A stretch of 35,326 nt of DNA, from NCBI GenBank assembly GCA_003695435.1, contig RFJL01000051.1, forward strand, positions 1 through 35,326, read 5' to 3'. Origin of the DNA: Candidatus Woesearchaeota archaeon. GTDB lineage: Archaea > Nanobdellota > Nanobdellia > Woesearchaeales > UBA11576. Numbering within the stretch: position 1 is the stretch's first letter; every line of letters begins with the position of its first letter. The translations under genes were made by a program, and so were the position numbers. The notes below the pieces were generated by a model. It was not told where the DNA came from. It worked only from the letters and a program-made list of their open reading frames with translations, and made no database searches. Of this stretch, positions 30,726 to 35,326 are shown one piece after another.

Positions 30726-31285
30726 AAGAACTCCTAACTGTACGTGCGCAGATCAAGAAGAGAAAACCCCACTTCAAACGCTATGATGCGGGAAAGAAGA
30801 AACGGTTAAGCCTAGCTTGGAGAAGCGTACGCGCAAAAACAAACAAGATTGGAAGAAAAGGATACCCTCGAGCTCCTGCTCTTGGTTTTTCAAGTCCTCG
30901 CGCAATTAGAGGTTTCTCTAAAGAAGGCCTCGAACAAGTTATGGTATACACCTCTTCAGATCTTGAATCAATTGACGCAAAAACCCAAGGAGCTATTATA
31001 AGCGCAGGTCTTGGGGCAAAAAAACGTATTGAATTACTCAAAAAAGCAATAGAGAAGAAAATTAACGTACTTAACATTAAAGATCCAAAAAAGTACATTG
31101 AAGAAATTGAGAACAAACGTGCTGAAAAGAAAAAACTGCGCGAGGAAAAAGTAACAAAAAAATCAGCAGCGCAGAAAAAATCTGAGAAGAAAGAAAGCAA
31201 ACTTGAAGAATCCACTAAGGATGAAGCTGATAAAAAAGCTCAAGGTATTAAACAACAAGAAAAAATAATCACACAAAAACAATGA
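30722..31285 (+). CDS. rpl32e: Ribosomal protein eL32 with charged C-terminal tail
   Basis: 187 aa, about 55-60 longer than the usual archaeal protein. The eL32 core lies in residues 1-125: KKRKPHFKRYDAGKKKRLSLAWR, KIGRKGYPRAPALGFSSPR and ISAGLGAKKRIELLKKAIE. Residues about 128-187 are Lys/Glu-rich and low in complexity, probably disordered. There is no bacterial counterpart. ATGA overlaps on both sides. Confidence 0.95.
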   Translation: MKELLTVRAQIKKRKPHFKRYDAGKKKRLSLAWRSVRAKTNKIGRKGYPRAPALGFSSPRAIRGFSKEGLEQVMVYTSSDLESIDAKTQGAIISAGLGAKKRIELLKKAIEKKINVLNIKDPKKYIEEIENKRAEKKKLREEKVTKKSAAQKKSEKKESKLEESTKDEADKKAQGIKQQEKIITQKQ

Positions 31286-31731
31286 ATCTTAAACTACAAA
31301 AGCGGATAGCAGCAGATGTGTTTAAATCATCACCAAAACGTGTCTGGTTTGACCAGGCTCACGTTGAGGATATTAAAGAAGCGATTACCAAAGAAGATAT
31401 CCGAGCACTCATCTCACAAGGAATCATACGAGAAAAACCACCTGCAAATACATCACGTGCACGTGCAAGAAAAAACCTTGTGCAGAAGAGAAAGGGTTTA
31501 AGAAGAGGTCATGGTTCACGCAAGGGACGCGCAACTGCTCGTCTACCATCAAAACTTGCATGGATGGCAAAAGTTCGTGCACAAAGAGCATTTATTAAAG
31601 AACTCCTCACCAAAGGAATCATTGAGAAAACAACCTACAACGACTTTTACAGAAAAGTAAAGGGTGGTTTTTTCAGAAGCCGAAGACACATTAAACTATA
31701 TATGAACGATAATAATCTTGCTAAAAAATGA
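31282..31731 (+). CDS. rpl19e: Ribosomal protein eL19
   Basis: 149 aa. LQKRIAADVFKSSPKRVWFDQAHVEDIKEAITKEDIRALISQG, then the basic stretch KRKGLRRGHGSRKGRATARLPSKLAWMAKVRAQR are signature eL19 features. The long helix bridges the two subunits. Archaeal/eukaryotic only. ATGA overlaps with eL32 and uL18. Confidence 0.96.
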   Translation: MNLKLQKRIAADVFKSSPKRVWFDQAHVEDIKEAITKEDIRALISQGIIREKPPANTSRARARKNLVQKRKGLRRGHGSRKGRATARLPSKLAWMAKVRAQRAFIKELLTKGIIEKTTYNDFYRKVKGGFFRSRRHIKLYMNDNNLAKK

Positions 31732-32240
31732 AAAACGTCTACTCAAAACGAAGAACGGTACCTCTAAGGAGGAAAAGAGAGGGAAAGACAGACTACAAGC
31801 TAAGACTTGGCCTTCTCAAATCAGGCGTTCCACGATTGGTCATTCGAAAAAGTAACGCTCACACAAGCGCTCAGATTATCGCATACGAACCACAAGGAGA
31901 TAAAGTGCTTGTAAGCGCTCATTCACGAGAGCTTAAAAAATTAGGATACACACAATCAACTTCAAACACGCCTGCTGCATATCTGGTAGGCGCACTCATT
32001 GCAAAAAGAGCACAAGAAAAAGGAGTTACTGAAGCGGTGGCAGATTTTGGACTGCAAGTGCTTCCAAAAGGAGGAAAACTCTACGCAGTTCTCAAAGGAG
32101 CTATCGATGCAGGACTACAAGTTCCTGTTGATGAAGAAGTGCTCCCAGCACAGGAGAGAATTAGCGGTGAGCACATCGCACATGAAAAAGCACAAGACAC
32201 ACGTTCAGAATTCGAAAAAGTGAAAGGAACATTACTATGA
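31728..32240 (+). CDS. rpl18: Ribosomal protein uL18
   Basis: 170 aa. VPLRRKREGKTDYKLRLGLLKSGVPRLVIRKSNAH is the archaeal L18 opening, and the end of the domain shows KGAIDAGLQVPVDEEVLPAQERISGEHIA. It binds 5S rRNA together with uL5, encoded in the same operon. Slightly shorter than typical archaeal homologues. Overlaps of four bases on both sides. Confidence 0.96.
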   Translation: MKNVYSKRRTVPLRRKREGKTDYKLRLGLLKSGVPRLVIRKSNAHTSAQIIAYEPQGDKVLVSAHSRELKKLGYTQSTSNTPAAYLVGALIAKRAQEKGVTEAVADFGLQVLPKGGKLYAVLKGAIDAGLQVPVDEEVLPAQERISGEHIAHEKAQDTRSEFEKVKGTLL

Positions 32241-33034
32241 AACAAGAAGAAGAACAGAAACAACAGGTTGAAGAATCTGAAGCTCTCGACGAATCTCTTA
32301 AGGAAGTCGAGGATGTTGAAGAATCGGCAGAAGCAGCGAAAAAAGCACCTGTTGTCACTAAACACGAAGAATGGGTTCCAAAAACAGAACTCGGAAGAAA
32401 AGTTCTTAGTGGGGAAATCACATCTGTTGATCAGATTCTTGATAAGGGTCTTCGAATAATGGAGCCTGAAATTGTAGACATACTCCTTCCCAATCTTGAA
32501 ACAGATCTTCTCCTTATTGGTCAATCTAAAGGTAAGTTTGGAGGTGGATCCAGACGGGTCTTCAGACAAACGCAGAAGAAAACAAAGGAAGGAAATAAGC
32601 CTAGCTTTGCAACAATTGCAATTGTAGGTGATCGCAACGGTCATATTGGAATGGGTTATGGAAAATCCCGTGAAACAGTTCCTGCAAGGGAAAAAGCAAT
32701 TCGTAATGCAAAACTTAATCTCATTAAGATTCGCAGGGGTTCTGGTTCTTGGGAAGATCTCTCAACAGAGCCAAACTCCATTCCTTTCGCAGTACAAGGA
32801 AAATGTGGTTCAGTAAAAGTCACGTTAATGCCCGCGCCAAAAGGTAAGGGTCTTATTGCGCAGAGTGAAACCAGTAAAATCCTTGCGCTTGCAGGAATTA
32901 AAGATATTTGGACGAAAACGCAAGGAAAAACTGCAACGCGAATCAACTGTGCAAAAGCAGTTTTCGAAGCGCTTAAAAACCTCTCAAAGGTTAAAATTCA
33001 CGATAAACACGTAGAGGAGCTCAAAATAGAATGA
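32237..33034 (+). CDS. rps5: Ribosomal protein uS5 with acidic N-terminal extension
   Basis: 265 aa, longer than the usual archaeal protein of about 210-220. Residues 1-45 are an added Glu/Gln-rich stretch (KQEEEQKQQVEESEALDES...). The conserved part follows: EEWVPKTELGRKVLSGEITSVDQIL, the dsRBD-like RRVFRQTQKKTKEG with FATIAIVGDRNGHIGMGYGKSRE, and the C-terminal beta-alpha-beta domain. uS5 helps keep decoding accurate at the mRNA entry site. The ATGA overlap with uL18 supports the long N-terminus as real. Confidence 0.96.
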   Translation: MKQEEEQKQQVEESEALDESLKEVEDVEESAEAAKKAPVVTKHEEWVPKTELGRKVLSGEITSVDQILDKGLRIMEPEIVDILLPNLETDLLLIGQSKGKFGGGSRRVFRQTQKKTKEGNKPSFATIAIVGDRNGHIGMGYGKSRETVPAREKAIRNAKLNLIKIRRGSGSWEDLSTEPNSIPFAVQGKCGSVKVTLMPAPKGKGLIAQSETSKILALAGIKDIWTKTQGKTATRINCAKAVFEALKNLSKVKIHDKHVEELKIE

Positions 33035-33384
33035 AAATCGCAGCAATACGGATAAGAGGCCTTGTTAAAGTAAATAAAGAAATCAAGGACACTCTTACAA
33101 TGCTTAAATTACACAAAAAACACACCTGTGTAGTGCTTGAAGCAAATGATAGTGTTCTTGGAATGCTCAAAAAAGCAAAAGACTACATAACCTTCGGCCC
33201 TGTTAACGAAGAAACTCTCAAACTCCTCGAATCAAAAAAATCAAACCGTGAAAACGTGTACCACCTTCATCCTCCAAGAGGGGGCTTTGAAAGAGGGGGT
33301 ATTAAGAAAGCATACTCTGCAGGGGGCGCTCTTGGCGATAGAGGAGAAGATATTAACAAGCTTATTCAAAGGATGATCTCATGA
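33031..33384 (+). CDS. rpl30: Ribosomal protein uL30, short form
   Basis: 117 aa; archaeal uL30 is usually about 150. The ferredoxin-like core (IAAIRIRGLVKVNKEIKDTLTMLKLHKKHTCVVLEAND) and the conserved end (HLHPPRGGFERGGIKKAYSAGGALGDRGEDINKLIQRM) are both intact, so the shortfall is internal, in the middle segment after FGPVNEETL. Some DPANN archaea lack this protein altogether. ATGA overlaps with uS5 and uL15. Confidence 0.94.
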   Translation: MKIAAIRIRGLVKVNKEIKDTLTMLKLHKKHTCVVLEANDSVLGMLKKAKDYITFGPVNEETLKLLESKKSNRENVYHLHPPRGGFERGGIKKAYSAGGALGDRGEDINKLIQRMIS

Positions 33385-33872
33385 CTACGCATAAACGAAA
33401 AAAGGTTGTACGCTACCGCGCATCAAAAACTCATGGAGGCGGATCTATGAAGAAACGCCGAGGAGCAGGTCACAGAGGCGGCAGGGGAAATGCAGGTTCA
33501 GGAAAAAGAGCAGACACGAAAAAACCCAGTTTTGTGGGGAGAAGATTTGGTAAATACGGTTTCAATCCTCGAAAAAACGAGATTTCTGCGATGAATCTAA
33601 GACACCTTGAAGACAGCGTGGAAACTCTTGTTGCTAAGGGAGTGTTCACAAAGTCGGGAGACACGTATGAGTGCGATCTTTCAAAAATCGGCGTGAATAA
33701 ACTGCTTGGCACGGGAAAAGTAACCAAGAAGTTGAACATCGTTGTTGAACGTGCATCTTCTTCAGCTACTGAAAAAATTGAGGCTGCAGGTGGTAAAGTA
33801 ATAAGCACTACAACTGCACATTCTCAGGAAGCTGTTCAAGATCAAGCAGAGCAAGCAGTTTCAGCTGAATAA
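33381..33872 (+). CDS. rpl15: Ribosomal protein uL15
   Basis: 163 aa. The Gly/Arg-rich N-terminus (SKTHGGGSMKKRRGAGHRGGRGNAGSGKRAD) and the C-terminal VVERASSSATEKIEAAGGKVIS are diagnostic. It is the last gene of the coupled ribosomal series, ending in a Gln/Glu-rich tail of about 20 residues. A T8 tract follows 30 bases after its stop, which separates it from secY. Confidence 0.96.
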   Translation: MTTHKRKKVVRYRASKTHGGGSMKKRRGAGHRGGRGNAGSGKRADTKKPSFVGRRFGKYGFNPRKNEISAMNLRHLEDSVETLVAKGVFTKSGDTYECDLSKIGVNKLLGTGKVTKKLNIVVERASSSATEKIEAAGGKVISTTTAHSQEAVQDQAEQAVSAE

Positions 33873-33902
33873 ACATTTCTTTACTTGTTTTGTTTCTTAG
33901 CG

Positions 33903-33910
33903 TTTTTTTT
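33903..33910 (+). terminator. T8 tract ending the ribosomal operon
   Basis: Eight T in a T-rich stretch (CTTGTTTTGTTTC before it), 30 bases after the uL15 stop. This fits an archaeal oligo-T terminator. The rest of the 200-nt gap holds an inverted repeat TAAGTT-TGTAT-AACTTA (33980-33996) and the secY promoter, but no gene I can support. Confidence 0.55.
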
Positions 33911-34040
33911 GTATTCGAGATGAGCGTTGTTTGGTTGTTTAATGGTCTATACGTGTGTTGTTCTAAAAATGCATGGAAGTAAGTTTGTATAACTTAACAC
34001 AGGGGTGTGTGGTAGTATAAACACTAAAATCTAAAAGCAA

Positions 34041-34050
34041 CGTTTATAAA
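34041..34050 (+). promoter_or_regulatory. TATA box of secY
   Basis: CGTTTATAAA is centred about 27 nt before the ATG at 34073, so secY has its own promoter and probably a leaderless mRNA. Confidence 0.6.
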
Positions 34051-34072
34051 GAGAACTTGTGGTTATCCCCCT

Positions 34073-35326
34073 ATGAGTCTTGTAGAACAACTCGTACGTT
34101 TCATCCCTGAGGTTGTCTCACCAACGCAGAAAAAAGTGTCCTTTAAGGTCAAGTTAAAATGGACGCTTACAACACTCATACTCTTCTTCGTTCTTGGTTT
34201 TATTCCTCTTTTAGGTCTGGGTCAAAACGCACTTTCACAATTTGAATACCTTTCTATCATTCTTGGGGCAAAATTCGGGTCCATCCTTTCATTAGGGATT
34301 GGGCCTCTTGTCACATCCTCAATTGTCTTACAATTACTCAACGGATCAGGTCTGGTTAAATTCGATACACATACGCCTGAAGGAAAGAGAAAATTTCAAT
34401 CAACTCAAAAATTGCTAAGTATATTCTTCATTGTTTTTGAAGCCTTTGTGTATGTGTTGATGGGAGGCCTTGCACCTGCAACGCCAGGTATTGCAATTAA
34501 ATTACTCCTCGTAGCTCAACTCATCATAGGGGGGCTTCTCATCATGCTCATGGACGAAGTCATCACCAAGTGGGGCTTTGGATCCGGAATCAGCCTGTTC
34601 ATTGCAGCGGGTGTTTCAGAGTCCTTATTTATCAGGATGTTCTCCCCTCTTCGCGCTGATGGAGGATTAGGAGGGTTTGTCGGAGCAATTCCTGAATTTT
34701 TCAGATTACTTACTATCCAGGATGCTTCAGGAGCAGCTCTTGCTCTGTGGGGCGTAATCGCAACAGTGCTGATCTTCCTCGTAGCGGTTTACGCACAAGC
34801 GATGAAAGTGGAGATTCCTCTTAGTTTTGGACGCGTTAGAGGACATGGTATCAGGTGGCCACTTTCCTTCCTCTACACTTCTAACATTCCTGTTATTTTG
34901 ATTGCAGCTCTTCTTGCAAACATTCAACTCTGGGCAAGACTCCTTCAAAACTGGGGTTACCCCATTCTAGGAACATTTGTAGGTAATCAACCTGCATCAG
35001 GTCTGGTTGCATGGTTGACACCTACACACATCGTTCAAGCAATCGTAACTGGGACGTTTAGCTTTACCACTTTACTACACTCCCTCGTCTATATCAGCAT
35101 CTTCGTTGTAGGATCAGTTATCTTCTCTATCTTCTGGGTCCAAACATCAGGGATGGATGCACGCTCACAAGCAAAGAACATCTTAGCTTCAGGGCTTCAA
35201 ATGCCAGGATTTAGAAAAGACGCACGTGTTCTTGAACAGATTCTTGATAGGTATATCGGCCCTCTTACGGTCATGGGGGGAACCTCAATAGGGCTTCTTG
35301 CAAGTTTAGCTGATCTTCTCGGCGCA
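34073..35326 (+). CDS. secY: Protein translocase subunit SecY, 3' truncated
   Basis: 418 codons are visible and the frame runs off the window edge. MSLVEQLVRFIPEVVSPTQKKVSFKVKLKWT is the archaeal SecY start, then the plug-region sequence FGSILSLGIGPLVTSSIVLQLL, and later FGRVRGHGIRWPLSFLYTSNIPVIL. About nine of ten membrane helices are present. SecY is the pore of the Sec channel, exporting and inserting proteins such as the signal-peptide, lipoprotein and membrane proteins found here. It keeps the conserved place after uL15 but is separated by 200 nt with a terminator and a new promoter. Confidence 0.97.
   Translation, partial: MSLVEQLVRFIPEVVSPTQKKVSFKVKLKWTLTTLILFFVLGFIPLLGLGQNALSQFEYLSIILGAKFGSILSLGIGPLVTSSIVLQLLNGSGLVKFDTHTPEGKRKFQSTQKLLSIFFIVFEAFVYVLMGGLAPATPGIAIKLLLVAQLIIGGLLIMLMDEVITKWGFGSGISLFIAAGVSESLFIRMFSPLRADGGLGGFVGAIPEFFRLLTIQDASGAALALWGVIATVLIFLVAVYAQAMKVEIPLSFGRVRGHGIRWPLSFLYTSNIPVILIAALLANIQLWARLLQNWGYPILGTFVGNQPASGLVAWLTPTHIVQAIVTGTFSFTTLLHSLVYISIFVVGSVIFSIFWVQTSGMDARSQAKNILASGLQMPGFRKDARVLEQILDRYIGPLTVMGGTSIGLLASLADLLGA

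Noticed and set aside
32081-32644. 187 aa minus-strand frame rich in Phe, Ser and Cys
   Set aside because: Antisense to the Lys/Glu-rich N-terminus of uS5; Phe/Ser/Leu richness is the expected mirror of Lys/Glu codons.

Overview
The window is a stretch of AT-rich archaeal chromosome. The archaeal assignment rests on a complete archaeal-order ribosomal protein cluster (with eS4, eL32, eL19, aIF1 and the RNase P subunit Rpp29), Hef, archaeo-eukaryotic primase, TrmB, AbrB-PhoU and an archaeosortase-type protein. Primase catalytic and Fe-S domains fused in one polypeptide, together with lysine/glutamate-rich tails on several ribosomal proteins, point to a DPANN lineage (Woesearchaeota/Nanoarchaeota-like). 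The lineage is an inference; the domain is not in doubt.

Layout. 1-4.1 kb: a 5'-truncated APH-like kinase, tail to tail with an AbrB-PhoU regulator, then a two-gene minus-strand operon of unknown function (621 aa helical-repeat protein plus 86 aa helix-turn-helix-like protein). 4.1-7.5 kb: a secreted protein with Asp-rich loops, a Bax-inhibitor-1/YccA membrane protein and an MgtC/DUF4010 membrane protein. 7.5-11.9 kb: U32 protein and 2-Cys peroxiredoxin (overlapping), a DUF1858-IscA fusion with a ferredoxin, a double zinc-ribbon protein with a BamE-like lipoprotein, and an unknown protein. 11.8-14.0 kb: a PAP2-type membrane protein and TrmB regulator, divergent from an unknown 315 aa basic protein. 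14.0-16.2 kb: PRC-barrel protein, divergent TraB-family protein, M50 protease and a small membrane protein. 16.2-21.5 kb: Hef helicase/nuclease, convergent small Toprim protein, fused primase and an overlapping archaeosortase-like protein. 21.5-35.3 kb: a G-rich intergenic stretch, a structured leader, 22 ribosomal proteins plus aIF1 and Rpp29 (uL3 to uL15), then secY under its own promoter, cut by the window edge.

Expression. Most first genes have a TATA-like element centred about 26-30 nt before the start codon, which implies largely leaderless transcripts. Genes inside operons are coupled by ATGA overlaps or preceded by GGAGG. The ribosomal operon is the clear exception: its TATA box lies about 200 nt before uL3, leaving a leader of about 180 nt that can form several hairpins, including two mutually exclusive ones.

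Strongest leads: the uL3 leader, the five 13-bp tandem repeats beside the primase promoter, the G-quadruplex motif, symmetric operator-like elements in three promoter regions, the primase fusion, and the DUF1858-IscA/ferredoxin pair. I saw no CRISPR array, insertion sequence, rRNA or convincing tRNA.
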